This document shows, in pieces, positions 43,617 to 52,383 of a DNA stretch of 64,000 bases. The notes beneath the pieces were generated by a model. It made no database searches. It was not told where the DNA came from and saw only the letters and a program-made list of their open reading frames with translations. The position numbers were made by a program, and so were the translations under genes. The stretch lies in the NCBI RefSeq assembly GCF_030167925.1, contig NZ_JASKUT010000001.1:5044501-5108500 (forward strand), in the 5' to 3' direction. The stretch's first letter is position 1, and each line of letters opens with the position of its first letter. This stretch comes from Paenibacillus silviterrae. GTDB lineage: Bacteria > Bacillota > Bacilli > Paenibacillales > NBRC-103111.

Positions 43617-44810
43617 TTAAATTTTCTTCAAAGCCCACACAAGCGCTCCCAGACAAAGGGGAATCCAGGCCCATAGGGCGTAATGAAGGGCAGACGACAG
43701 GGTGAACGCCTCGGCAAGAAAGCCGATCGCCGAGAAGGTAAGCATCATGCCGCCGGATACCATCATACTGAAGATGGACAACATCGTCGCCCGGATCGGG
43801 GAGGGGACTTGCTCGTTCAAATAGGCATCCAGCAGCGGCTCCAGATAGCTGATAAAGACAGCCATCAGATAGAAGGCTGCGATCACCTGAACCGGATTAG
43901 AGCTCATCGTGAACAGCATGAAGCTCGCCGTAAATCCGAGGCCTGCCGCGACGAGCGATCCGGACTTCTTTATCTTCCGCTCAAGTACGAAGGCTGCGGC
44001 GGCTACCCCGGCCGACAGCCAGGTTTCGAGTCCGTTCAGCGTCCCGATGACGGTATTCGTCAAACCGATGGTCTGAAACACAACCTGACTGTAGAACGTG
44101 ATCGACCATGACATCGAATACAGGACGGCCCCATATAGACAGAGGGAGAGGAAGGGAAGGTTGCTGCGCATGAATTGCCAGCTGATCTTCATTTGCCGGT
44201 AAAAGGTGAAGCTTGATGTACCGTATCCCAAGTTCTCTGCATCGCTGCCAGCCGGTTCCGTCATGAAATAGACGGAGAGGAGGGTGAGGGAATGCAGGAT
44301 CGTCTTACCGGCATAAACCCACGCCCAATCGATATCGGACAGGATACCGCCCGCGGTCCCGCTGATGCCCATCGTAACCAGCATGACCGCATACAGCTGT
44401 GAATTAAAGCGCTTGAAGCCTGCCTCCTTGCCGAGCGACTTCAGGGTGTCGTAGATAAGGGCGCTATTGGCGCCTGACTGCAGTGTCCCCATCAGTCCAC
44501 CGAGAATAAACCCGGCTACAATGGCCTCAGGCTTCTCTCCCCATAGCATCACGATAGCCGCTGCTATACCCCCCGCCTCCGCTGCCAGCAAGCTGACTCG
44601 TTTGCCGTACCGGTCCGCGATATAGCCGGTAGGCACCTCGAAAACTACTTTCATACAGTGATACAGCGTTTCCAGCAGGCCGATCTCGGCCAGACTGAAG
44701 CCTTTGGCCAGCAGGAACAGCATCCAAATCCCGCGGTCCAAAATAAACGAATTGAGGAACGTATATGCATAAAACAACGGAACGTTTGTTTGAAGTCGAT
44801 TGAATGACAT
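43617..44810 (-). CDS. MFS efflux transporter
   Basis: A 397-residue major-facilitator permease with 12 predicted helices. Motif A is recognisable between helices 2 and 3 as GYIADRYGKRVSLL, and LYDTLKSLGKEAGFKR-like loops follow helix 4. It resembles drug exporters of the macrolide/multidrug MFS type. AAAAGGATGAG precedes ATG 44810. Upstream on the same strand lie a promoter, a 44-codon leader ORF and an intrinsic terminator, the arrangement seen in ribosome-stalling attenuators of antibiotic-resistance genes. The drug is unknown. Confidence 0.87.
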   Translation of the reverse strand: MSFNRLQTNVPLFYAYTFLNSFILDRGIWMLFLLAKGFSLAEIGLLETLYHCMKVVFEVPTGYIADRYGKRVSLLAAEAGGIAAAIVMLWGEKPEAIVAGFILGGLMGTLQSGANSALIYDTLKSLGKEAGFKRFNSQLYAVMLVTMGISGTAGGILSDIDWAWVYAGKTILHSLTLLSVYFMTEPAGSDAENLGYGTSSFTFYRQMKISWQFMRSNLPFLSLCLYGAVLYSMSWSITFYSQVVFQTIGLTNTVIGTLNGLETWLSAGVAAAAFVLERKIKKSGSLVAAGLGFTASFMLFTMSSNPVQVIAAFYLMAVFISYLEPLLDAYLNEQVPSPIRATMLSIFSMMVSGGMMLTFSAIGFLAEAFTLSSALHYALWAWIPLCLGALVWALKKI

Positions 44811-44838
44811 GTCGGCTCATCCTTTTCCAAGACATAGT

Positions 44839-44865
44839 AAAAAACCATGGAGCAGCACTCCATGG
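44839..44865 (-). terminator. attenuator terminator in front of the MFS gene
   Basis: On the minus strand CCATGGAG, loop TGCTG, CTCCATGG form a perfect 8-bp hairpin (44865-44845) followed by six T residues (44844-44839). It lies between the leader ORF (44898-45032) and the MFS start (44810). Confidence 0.88.
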
Positions 44866-44897
44866 CTTCAGGATGAGTAAGAGCATAGGAAGGGCTC

Positions 44898-45032
44898 CTA
44901 GCTTCTTCGTCCGACCGGCGCAAGGAAATGCTGATCCGTATGACCGCAAATAGACGGACTGATCCCGTTAGGCGCCATTGCAAATTTGATCGTACGAACA
45001 AAGCAGATCAAAAAGCGGATCTTCTTCTGCAT
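44898..45032 (-). CDS. 44-residue leader peptide of the MFS attenuator
   Basis: ATG 45032-45030 is preceded by AGAGGTGAAGGAA, a strong ribosome-binding site, and the frame runs to TAG at 44898. The peptide begins MQKKIRFLICFVRTIKFAM, continues with a SICGHTDQHF segment, and ends LAPVGRRS. It ends 33 nt before the terminator hairpin. This geometry suggests that stalling of a ribosome on the leader would control formation of the terminator and thus MFS expression. Confidence 0.75.
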   Translation of the reverse strand: MQKKIRFLICFVRTIKFAMAPNGISPSICGHTDQHFLAPVGRRS

Positions 45033-45067
45033 TTCCTTCACCTCTTTCGTTCATGTATGTTACGGCT

Positions 45068-45097
45068 ATTGTACTCGGTAGGATATGGAAGTGTCAA
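45068..45097 (-). promoter_or_regulatory. promoter of the leader peptide-MFS transcript
   Basis: On the minus strand TTGACA (45097-45092) and TACAAT (45073-45068) are 18 bp apart, upstream of the leader peptide. Confidence 0.75.
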
Positions 45098-45170
45098 TTT
45101 CAGTTTACATGCGGGCTTGTGTGAGATATGCTATTATTTGGTAAATCTTGTTTCGGAGAGGGTGGGTCAT

Positions 45171-45554
45171 TTGAAAAGTCCGATTCATCATCGTATAGAC
45201 ACGATCTTTGTTCATGTAACGGATTTGGAGGCATCTATCAAGTGGTATGGAAAGCTGATGGGAGTGGAGGTAAAGGAAGGGGATCGAAAGGGTCCTATCT
45301 ATACATTTGCTATGGGCCCAGGTCGCCCGGGACTTACACTTGATAATCACAGTATGGATGACGGCTATGAACTTCTTCCATCCAATCAGCCTCTGTTTAA
45401 TTTGTCTACGGAGGACATTCATGCTGCCTATGAGCATGTGGTGGGCATGGGAGCTGAAATCGTAGAGGAGATCGAAACCTTCCCCGATCTTTCCTATTTT
45501 ACCTTTAAGGATCCGGACGGGAATGTCTTGATGATTTGCGATTGCTTCAGTTAA
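45171..45554 (+). CDS. VOC-family protein
   Basis: A 127-residue vicinal-oxygen-chelate protein: RIDTIFVHVTDLEASIKWYGKLMGVEV begins module one, and FTFKDPDGNVLMICD ends module two. The start is TTG 45171 with GGAGAGGGTGG 6 to 8 bp upstream; the frame is open further upstream to 44928 but overlaps the divergent leader without a ribosome-binding site. It is the first of three plus-strand genes (VOC, NUDIX, RidA) with short gaps. Confidence 0.8.
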   Translation: MKSPIHHRIDTIFVHVTDLEASIKWYGKLMGVEVKEGDRKGPIYTFAMGPGRPGLTLDNHSMDDGYELLPSNQPLFNLSTEDIHAAYEHVVGMGAEIVEEIETFPDLSYFTFKDPDGNVLMICDCFS

Positions 45555-45582
45555 AGAAGCGTACACGTCAGGAGTGAATAGG

Positions 45583-46113
45583 TTGAGAAGGATTCGAACG
45601 ATAACCGACAGCGATGTTCAAGGTGGTCCAGCTACACTGCTGGAAGCCGTCTCCCGCTATGGCGCTAGAGGCGTGCTGGTTGACCGATCCTCCCGTGTGG
45701 CAATGATGTACTTATCGAAGCTGGATTTGTACAAGCTGCCAGGCGGAGGGATCGAAGAAGGCGAGGAAAAAAGAGCTGCATTCGTACGTGAAATACGGGA
45801 AGAAACCGGCTATGAAGCGGAGATTGTTCATGAGCTGGGATACATAGAAGAGCACAAGGGGCAGAACGGCTTCCTGCACTACTCCTATTGCTATGTGGCT
45901 AAGTCACATGAAGGGAGAGAGCAGGTTCAGCTAAGCGATAACGAAATCAAGCTCGGCATGACACCGGTGTGGATGCCCCTTGAGGAAGCACTGGCCCTAA
46001 TGAACGAAGCGCTGAAGAACTGTGACGATTATTCCCTGAAGTTTATGCTGCTGCGCGAGCTAACCATTCTACAGGTTTATAACGAATGGAAATCTAAGGA
46101 GGCAATCGTATGA
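45583..46113 (+). CDS. NUDIX hydrolase
   Basis: A 176-residue NUDIX protein. The box near residues 55-78 reads G, five residues, E, seven residues, REIREETGY. An N-terminal extension of 25 residues precedes the fold. AGGAG (45570-45574) lies 8 bp before TTG 45583; the in-frame GTG 45574 overlaps that site and is less likely. The stop overlaps the RidA ATG by 4 bp. Substrate unknown. Confidence 0.85.
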   Translation: MRRIRTITDSDVQGGPATLLEAVSRYGARGVLVDRSSRVAMMYLSKLDLYKLPGGGIEEGEEKRAAFVREIREETGYEAEIVHELGYIEEHKGQNGFLHYSYCYVAKSHEGREQVQLSDNEIKLGMTPVWMPLEEALALMNEALKNCDDYSLKFMLLRELTILQVYNEWKSKEAIV

Positions 46114-46571
46114 AGGATCAATCGATAGCAGGGCGGTTGCAAGCGCTTGGCCTTGTGCTGCCCGAGGCAAGTGAGCCTGCGGCCAGGTATGCGAATACGG
46201 TTACCGTGAACGGACTGATGTTTGTTTCTGGGAAGGGACCGGCGGGAAAGCCTAAGGGCAAGCTCGGCAGCGACTTCACAACGGAAGAAGGCTATCAGTA
46301 TGCCAGACAGGCCGGTATCGAGGTATTGGCAGTCGTTCAAGCGGCCCTAGGCTCGCTCGAGAAGGTAAAGCGTGTGGTAAAGATTCAAGGCTTCGTGAAT
46401 GCGGATCCGGAATTTGAGGAGCACCATAAGGTGCTGAACGGCTGCTCCGATTTGATGCTGGATGTGTTCGGGGACAAGGGCATTCATGCACGCTCCGTTC
46501 TCGGCGCCGCTTCCGTCCGTGATAACCTGCCGATCATCGTCGATTCGATCTTTGAGGTGGAAGAGGAGTAG
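46110..46571 (+). CDS. RidA-family protein
   Basis: A 153-residue member of the YjgF/YER057c/UK114 (Rid) family; RidA members hydrolyse reactive enamine/imine intermediates. ANTVTVNGLMFVSGKGP near residue 30, QAGIEVLAVVQAALGSLEKVKRVVKIQGFVN near 75 and GIHARSVLGAASVRDNLPIIVDSIFEV at the end are typical of the second Rid subgroup. The key Arg of the active site appears in HARSVLG. It is translationally coupled to the preceding NUDIX gene through an ATGA overlap, with AAGGAGG upstream, and a terminator follows. Confidence 0.88.
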   Translation: MKDQSIAGRLQALGLVLPEASEPAARYANTVTVNGLMFVSGKGPAGKPKGKLGSDFTTEEGYQYARQAGIEVLAVVQAALGSLEKVKRVVKIQGFVNADPEFEEHHKVLNGCSDLMLDVFGDKGIHARSVLGAASVRDNLPIIVDSIFEVEEE

Positions 46572-46607
46572 CTGTCGTCTTCATAAGCTATCAGATCAGT
46601 ATTACAA

Positions 46608-46638
46608 GCCCGTCTCAATAAGCGAGACGGGTTATTTT
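46608..46638 (+). terminator. terminator after the RidA gene
   Basis: CCCGTCTC pairs with GAGACGGG around a short loop, followed by TTATTTTT. Confidence 0.85.
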
Positions 46639-46749
46639 TGTACACCGAAGGCTGCAGTACAGGTATAGTTTTACTAAAAATGTAAAATATATGGTTGATG
46701 AAATGCGACGTCGTCCGAGCAAGAAACCATAATAAGGTCGGTGGAACGG

Positions 46750-47406
46750 ATGGATATGGAGCAATTGCAGGAGCTGGACAGGATCAACAATTTTTTAGAG
46801 CAATATACCGCTGAGCTGCCGAATTACTGGCTAAGGTACTCCAGTATGAGCACATGGCAGTTTTGGGTAATGCTCCTTTTTTTAGTCGGACCGTTGGTCG
46901 CCATATTTTTTATGATTGACAGAAAGCGTGCCTTGCTTATCGGTTTCTACGGGTTCAATGTTCATGTCTGGTTCCATTATGCCGACTTGATTACGACGAC
47001 CCGGGGCATGACCGGCTTCCCCTTTAAGGTAATCCCGCTCATTCCTGTAAACTTATCGTTGGACTCATCATTCATCCCAGTAACCTTTATGCTTATTTAT
47101 CAATGGACACGAAAATACAATAAAAATTTCTACCTTTATGCTCTGGCATATTCCTTATTTTTAGCCTTTCTATTTAAGCCCGCCTTGGTGGCTTTCGGGC
47201 TGTTTCAGATATCCAACAGCATGAATTATTTTTACATTTTTCTTGTATTCGTAGGGGTTTCCTTCATATCTAAATGGATTACGAATCTATTTAAGTACTT
47301 TGAGAATCATCCGCAGCAGCATGCCGACCCGGCTCCAATTACGACCTCGAATAAAAGGAAATATACGCTCAACCGTTTTTTTCTGCAACGAAAGAAGGCA
47401 AAGTAA
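46750..47406 (+). CDS. CBO0543-like integral membrane protein
   Basis: A 218-residue protein with about five hydrophobic segments: near 35-60 (FWVMLLFLVGPLVAIFFMI), 65-90, 105-125, 130-155 and 165-185. A basic C-terminus (KRKYTLNRFFLQRKKAK) follows. The pattern resembles the CBO0543 family of Bacillaceae membrane proteins of unknown function. ATG 46750 follows GGTGGAACGG; GTG 46741 in frame is an alternative. Confidence 0.65.
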   Translation: MDMEQLQELDRINNFLEQYTAELPNYWLRYSSMSTWQFWVMLLFLVGPLVAIFFMIDRKRALLIGFYGFNVHVWFHYADLITTTRGMTGFPFKVIPLIPVNLSLDSSFIPVTFMLIYQWTRKYNKNFYLYALAYSLFLAFLFKPALVAFGLFQISNSMNYFYIFLVFVGVSFISKWITNLFKYFENHPQQHADPAPITTSNKRKYTLNRFFLQRKKAK

Positions 47407-47426
47407 GGCTAAGGCCCGGCAGGATT

Positions 47427-50297
47427 TTAAGCTTTACCAAAAATGTTTGCTTCCAATGCCTCGGCGGGCAAGGGCTTGTTAAAATAGTAGCCCTGGGCCT
47501 GATCGCAGCCGTTTTCCTCAAGAAACTTCAGCTGCTGCTCGTTCTCCACGCCTTCAGCGATGACCAGGATTCCTAAACTATGCGCCATGGTAATGATAGC
47601 CCTGACAATATCCTTGTCGTTCTGATCCATAAAAATATCACGGACAAACGACCGGTCAATTTTTAACCGGTGAATGGGCAGTCGTTTCAGATAATGCAGC
47701 GAGCTGTACCCGGTGCCGAAATCGTCGATCGAGATCCGTACGCCAAGTGCGCGCATGCCCTCGATAATTTTCGATGAGACCTCCATATCCATGGTCATGC
47801 TCTCCGTAATTTCCAGTTCCAGGAGCTCTGCCGGAAACACGGTTTCCTTTAAAATAGCGGAAATATTCTCGATCATATTGGCATTGTTGAACTGTTTCGG
47901 GGAAAGATTGACACTGATGATCATCGGCGGGAATCCTGCGTCGATCCACCTTTTTCCCTGTAAGCATGCGTTGCGGAGGACCCAATCCCCCATCGGAAGG
48001 ATTAGTCCCGTTTCTTCCGCGACTGGAATAAACTCATTGGGCGGCACCAAACCGAGCTGCGGGTGCTGCCAGCGAATGAGCGCCTCCACACCGATGAATT
48101 GACGGGAGACAACATCAATTTGCGGCTGATAGTGAAGGGCAAACTCATCATACTTCAGCGCTTTTCTCAACTGATTTTCAAAATAGAGCTTGCTTCCCGC
48201 TAAGCCGTCTGTATTGCTCTCGTAGACCCGGTAGGTGTTTTTTCCTCTCTTTTTCGCCTGATACATGGCGGCATCCGCACATCGCATAAGGGCTTGAGCA
48301 TCTTCTCCGTGCTCGGGATAATAGCTGATCCCAATACTTGGCGTGATAAAAATTTCATGGTTCTCAATAACAAAAGGGGTGGATAGAGATTCAATAATAT
48401 CCTCTGCAGCCATAATCACGTTCTCCCGCGAAGCGTTTTGGAAAAGAAGCACAAACTCGTCGCCCCCCTGCCTCGCAATCGTGTCTGCCTCCAAAGAGCA
48501 GGCTTTTAACCGTAAGGACACCTCCTGAAGGAGCAAGTCTCCGATACGATGTCCCAAAGAGTCATTCACATATTTAAACCGGTCAAGGTCCAAAAACATA
48601 AGGGATGTTCTTTGTTGCAGCTTCAGATTGAACGACAAAATTTCTTCCAAAAGACGCCGATTGGCAAGTCCGGTTAACGGGTCGTGGTAAGCCAAGTGCC
48701 GGATCGTCTCCTCGTGGTTATTCCGCTGAACGGCCAGCTTGGCCAAATGGCAGGCGCGTTTGACGAGCTTCATATCATCCTTGCCGGGCGTATGCTCGCC
48801 TTCGAAATACGTTGTGAACGTGCCTAACACCTCATCGCCTTGTAAGATAGGCATGCTCCAGCAGGATCGAAAGCCGCATTGCAGGTAAAAATCGCGAAGC
48901 GGTTCCGCTTGGGAGTCTGACATGATATTCGAATGGATGACCGGTTGTTTATAATAAACGGCACTCCCGCAAGAGCCTTGGTCGGGTCCGATAGGAACAC
49001 CTTTGTGATTAAGCTCGTAATCCGTGGGCAGGCTTGGGGAAGACACGAGAACCAGCTTGTTTTTTTCTTTGTTCAGCAGAAAAATGGAGCATTTAGCCTC
49101 AAGCTGCACGGATTCCGTCACAAGAACCAAAGTATCCAGCGTCTGCTGTAAAGGAGCAGATTTGGCTATCATCTCAAGTACTTGGTTCTGCCCGTCCATC
49201 ATCAGAATGGCGCGTTTTTCCGCCGTGACATCCTTGGCAATCCCGATCACACCCTGGATTTCCCGGCCTGAAATTTTAGGGACAGCCGTCACTTCAAGGT
49301 GAACAAGAGATCCGTCTTTACGCCGGATATCTACCTCGATCTTATGAGGAGTTTGCTCCATAATGACCTTAGAGAAGCGGTCCTTCACAAAATCCTTATA
49401 CTCTATGCTGATAAGGTCCCAATACGTTAACGCAGCCAATTCATCTCTGGAATACCCGGTTATTTGTTCTCCTGCCGGGTTCATATCCGTAAATTCGCCA
49501 TGCAGGTTCAAAGCAAACACGGCATCCAGGCTGTATTGGTACAAAGATTCGTAGTTGCGCTTGAATTGTTCCAGCCGGTGGGTTATGCGGTTCATTTCGG
49601 AAACATCTTTAATAATCCCATAGATTCCGACGATCTCGCGATTAACAAAGATAGGGACATTTGTTACATGAAGGTCGATGCGATGCCCGGTCTTATGATA
49701 AATGGCGCAGTGATAAGACTGCTTGGAGCCCTGCAGCAGGTTATGGAAATGCTGCAGCGTTTCATCGCGCGTGTCGGCCGTCAGCAGCCGCTCAAAATGC
49801 ATACCAATAAGCTCCTCAGCTGCATAACCGGACAAACGGGTAGCCATGTCATTCACCGACGTAAACCTGCCGTCTAAGGAAATGGAAACAATCGCGTCCG
49901 GATTATGTACGAACAAGGAGCCATATTCTTGAGCCAGCCGTTTCTGTTCGGATATATCGCGGATGATCGAGTAGATATACCGCTTAGCGCCTAGCTCTAC
50001 CAGGATGGAATGAATATCAGCAAGTATGTATCGACCGTCTTTGGAAATAAGGGTGGATTCGAATCGCATCCGGCCGGTTTGGCAGAACGAATCGTGCATC
50101 TCTTGAATGATCCTCGCATGGTCGGGAACGGAGAAATCCAGGCTTGTCATCGTAAGAAGTTCGGAGCGTGTATAACCGAAGAGCAGGCAGGCGGCATCGT
50201 TAGCCTCAACAATTTGTTTCATCTGTCCGGATTCTGTGATTTCCGTTAAAAGGATGGCATCACTGGCACGGTAAAACAGCTCGGCGTATTTTTCCAT
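47427..50297 (-). CDS. PAS-PAS-PAS-GAF-GGDEF-EAL cyclic-di-GMP enzyme
   Basis: A 956-residue sensor enzyme. Three PAS domains span about residues 5-120, 125-245 and 255-375, each followed by a PAC-like tail (RDISEQKRL, KDVSEMNR, KDVTAEKR). A GAF domain lies near 390-535, GGDEF near 540-705 with the intact signature QGGDEFVLLF, and EAL near 715-956 with VEALIRW, LEITES, IDDFGTGYSSL, KIDRSFV and EGVE. Both catalytic domains look competent, so it may both make and degrade c-di-GMP, gated by the sensors. No membrane helix is present. ATG 50297 follows AAAGAGGTTTCACC. Confidence 0.92.
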   Translation of the reverse strand: MEKYAELFYRASDAILLTEITESGQMKQIVEANDAACLLFGYTRSELLTMTSLDFSVPDHARIIQEMHDSFCQTGRMRFESTLISKDGRYILADIHSILVELGAKRYIYSIIRDISEQKRLAQEYGSLFVHNPDAIVSISLDGRFTSVNDMATRLSGYAAEELIGMHFERLLTADTRDETLQHFHNLLQGSKQSYHCAIYHKTGHRIDLHVTNVPIFVNREIVGIYGIIKDVSEMNRITHRLEQFKRNYESLYQYSLDAVFALNLHGEFTDMNPAGEQITGYSRDELAALTYWDLISIEYKDFVKDRFSKVIMEQTPHKIEVDIRRKDGSLVHLEVTAVPKISGREIQGVIGIAKDVTAEKRAILMMDGQNQVLEMIAKSAPLQQTLDTLVLVTESVQLEAKCSIFLLNKEKNKLVLVSSPSLPTDYELNHKGVPIGPDQGSCGSAVYYKQPVIHSNIMSDSQAEPLRDFYLQCGFRSCWSMPILQGDEVLGTFTTYFEGEHTPGKDDMKLVKRACHLAKLAVQRNNHEETIRHLAYHDPLTGLANRRLLEEILSFNLKLQQRTSLMFLDLDRFKYVNDSLGHRIGDLLLQEVSLRLKACSLEADTIARQGGDEFVLLFQNASRENVIMAAEDIIESLSTPFVIENHEIFITPSIGISYYPEHGEDAQALMRCADAAMYQAKKRGKNTYRVYESNTDGLAGSKLYFENQLRKALKYDEFALHYQPQIDVVSRQFIGVEALIRWQHPQLGLVPPNEFIPVAEETGLILPMGDWVLRNACLQGKRWIDAGFPPMIISVNLSPKQFNNANMIENISAILKETVFPAELLELEITESMTMDMEVSSKIIEGMRALGVRISIDDFGTGYSSLHYLKRLPIHRLKIDRSFVRDIFMDQNDKDIVRAIITMAHSLGILVIAEGVENEQQLKFLEENGCDQAQGYYFNKPLPAEALEANIFGKA

Positions 50298-50501
50298 GGT
50301 GAAACCTCTTTCCTGAATCTTGTGCATACGCGAGACTTATTATACCTTATTTCGACAAAATTCGATACTGTTCATTTGATTAAAATGGAGAATAAATCCA
50401 GATTCTTGCCTGTAAACCAGATATATATAAACTTCCTTGTTAACCCAATATCAAATGCAGAGTGTACTTTGTTGGAACAATGGGAGGTTGGGCTGAATAC
50501 T

Positions 50502-50609
50502 CCGAGGAAAAGCCGTTTGGATGTAAGGGTCGGCGTATTCCCTGAAGATGCATCCGACGGAACAACACTCTTAAAGTGGGAGGATGAGGCGATGTACCGG
50601 GTGAAGTGA
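50502..50609 (+). pseudogene. relic of a GGDEF domain (C-terminal end only)
   Basis: The frame ending at TGA 50607-50609 reads SRLDVRVGVFPEDASDGTTL, then LLKWEDEAMYRVK. That is the classic end of diguanylate-cyclase domains (S-I-G-I-A, Y-P-E-D-G, A-D-x-A-M-Y-x-A-K). The upstream part of the open frame (from 50322) shows no GGDEF core. It is therefore a decayed fragment, next to but on the opposite strand from the intact GGDEF-EAL gene. Confidence 0.7.
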
Positions 50610-50635
50610 AGCGGGAAAAACAGAGTTGTTGTAAA

Positions 50636-50686
50636 AATGAAAAAGGCCGAAGAACCCTTCTCGTAAGGGTGCTCGGCCTTTCGTTT
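50636..50686 (-). terminator. terminator of the FetAB-like operon
   Basis: AAAGGCCGA, ACCCTT, loop, AAGGGT, TCGGCCTTT (50642-50681) form a long stem with T-rich flanks on either side; it stands right after the permease stop at 50686. Confidence 0.88.
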
Positions 50687-51438
50687 TATGGAATATTGCG
50701 AAGTCTCAGGTCGTCGGTAAACCATATACCGTAGCTGATCATGCCTAGCATAATGCTGCTTATGGCAGAGGAAGAAGTCAATATGAACATAATGAGCAGC
50801 TGATACTTAACGGCCTCGACGGGGCTGCTACCGGCGATGATCATGCCTGTCATCATACCGGGGAGCTGTACAAGCCCGATCGTTTTCATCGTATCTACGG
50901 TTGGAATCATACTAAACGTAACGGAGCGCTTCAATACCTCCTGAATCGCTTGCCTTGCATTGGCTCCTAGTGCTAGCAAAGCTTCGATTTCCCCGCGTGA
51001 GGCGATAGTTTCACGCTTCATCTGGTTGATCAGCAGTCCGCATACGACCATGGAGCTGCCTATCGTAATCCCGCTTACAGGAATAATGTACTGCGGCTCG
51101 GGAGGGATAATATGGAACCCAAGCAATAACGCCATGGTAATGGTCTCTGTAAAAAGCAAGGTAACGGCTATGCGCCAAAATACCCCTCGATGCGATTTGG
51201 CACGTCCGGCGGCATTCACGGAGGCGATGCCGATCATAAGGACCACCATTGTGAGAATCAATGCCGGATGGTTGGTGTTAAATACATACTGCAGCACATA
51301 ACCGACAAAGAGAAGCTGAAGGGTGGAACGGACGGTTCCGATGAATAAATCCCTCTCCAGTCCTAGCTTCTGCCATTTCGAGAGCAGAATGGCTATGCCG
51401 ATAAAAGCAAGCGTGCTTAGTAAGGCTAGTGCGCTCAT
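50686..51438 (-). CDS. fetB: FetB/YbbM-like ABC permease
   Basis: A 250-residue permease of the UPF0014 family. About seven hydrophobic segments are visible, starting LALLSTLAFIGIAILLSKW. The family block RSTLQLLFVGYVLQYVF, the RGEIEALLALGANARQAIQEVLKRS loop and the VQLPGMMTGMIIAGSSPVEAVKYQ segment are characteristic of FetB/YbbM. In E. coli FetAB exports iron and protects from oxidative stress. ATG 51438 overlaps the ATPase stop. A Fur box lies in front of the pair. Confidence 0.88.
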   Translation of the reverse strand: MSALALLSTLAFIGIAILLSKWQKLGLERDLFIGTVRSTLQLLFVGYVLQYVFNTNHPALILTMVVLMIGIASVNAAGRAKSHRGVFWRIAVTLLFTETITMALLLGFHIIPPEPQYIIPVSGITIGSSMVVCGLLINQMKRETIASRGEIEALLALGANARQAIQEVLKRSVTFSMIPTVDTMKTIGLVQLPGMMTGMIIAGSSPVEAVKYQLLIMFILTSSSAISSIMLGMISYGIWFTDDLRLRNIP

Positions 51439-52181
51439 GATGCGCCTCCGTGGTCTGTAGACATATGCAGAAACCTCTTTCCCGTTTCCGTGATGGGTGC
51501 CGTAAAGAAGGCGGAGCTGTCCCGATCCTCCAACAGCGTGCCTTCCCCCATAAACCAAACCCGGCTGCTAACGCGCTTAGCCTGTTCCAGCTCATGAGTA
51601 ACCCAGATGATCGTGGTGCCGAGCCGCCGATGCCAATCCAACAGCAAATCTTCGACAAGCTGCTTGCTGGCGGCATCCAAGGCGGAGGTGACTTCATCCA
51701 GAAGAAGAACCTCAGGTTGCACTAGCATGCTGCGAACGAGTGCTAACCTTTGTTTCTCCCCTCCGGATAAATGCTCGGCGTTCTTCGACCATTCGAGTTG
51801 ACCCAGTCCCACACGGTTTATTAATTCCTCGGCAAGCGAACGATCGAAAGCCGATTGTCGCAGCTTGCTGACTATCCTTACATTATCTTCTATGCTCCCC
51901 GGCAGCATGAAGGCTTGTTGTCCTACATAACAAACCCTTGTACGCCAAATGCGGGGTTCCCACGCTTCGACCGTTTTTCCCTGGAAGGTCATTGTCCCTT
52001 GATCAGGTCTGTCCAGCGAGCTGAGAATGCGAAGAAGGGTGCTCTTCCCTTGGCCGGATGCACCTAATAGGGCAATGATTTCCGGCCTATCTATGCTGCT
52101 AGTGACATGTGAAAATAAGAGGGAGCCGGTTTGATCGGGGTGATTCTTTGCCAGGTCGTTCATTTCAAGGATGTGAGTCAT
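51435..52181 (-). CDS. fetA: FetA/YbbL-like ABC ATPase
   Basis: A 248-residue ABC ATPase. Walker A is LGASGQGKST, the Q loop is YVGQQAFMLPGSIEDNV, the signature is HLSGGEKQRLALVR, Walker B is VLLLDEVTSALD, and the switch His is in WVTHELEQ. It is of the FetA type paired with the FetB-like permease that overlaps it by 4 bp. GGAGATCATCC precedes ATG 52181 on the minus strand. A near-perfect Fur box sits about 20 bp upstream, so iron starvation or excess should regulate the pair. Confidence 0.87.
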   Translation of the reverse strand: MTHILEMNDLAKNHPDQTGSLLFSHVTSSIDRPEIIALLGASGQGKSTLLRILSSLDRPDQGTMTFQGKTVEAWEPRIWRTRVCYVGQQAFMLPGSIEDNVRIVSKLRQSAFDRSLAEELINRVGLGQLEWSKNAEHLSGGEKQRLALVRSMLVQPEVLLLDEVTSALDAASKQLVEDLLLDWHRRLGTTIIWVTHELEQAKRVSSRVWFMGEGTLLEDRDSSAFFTAPITETGKRFLHMSTDHGGAS

Positions 52182-52197
52182 GGATGATCTCCTTCAA

Positions 52198-52212
52198 TGA
52201 GAATCATTATCA
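52198..52212. promoter_or_regulatory. Fur box upstream of fetAB
   Basis: On the minus strand TGATAATGATTCTCA (52212-52198) matches 14 of 15 positions of the Bacillus-type Fur consensus TGATAATNATTATCA. It lies 17 bp upstream of the ATPase start (52181). Confidence 0.85.
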
Positions 52213-52383
52213 GAACTACATTACCAAGCGGGGAATGGTCTGTCAATGATGGAAGTTTTAGGCGAATGTTTTTCAAAGATATAGGATGAACATGTCGATA
52301 GTCAGTTACCCAAATGAGTAAAAAGGAATCTCAACCAAGAAAAAATCTGAATATCCTGTTGAAAGCTGACAGGAGGTGAAGCA

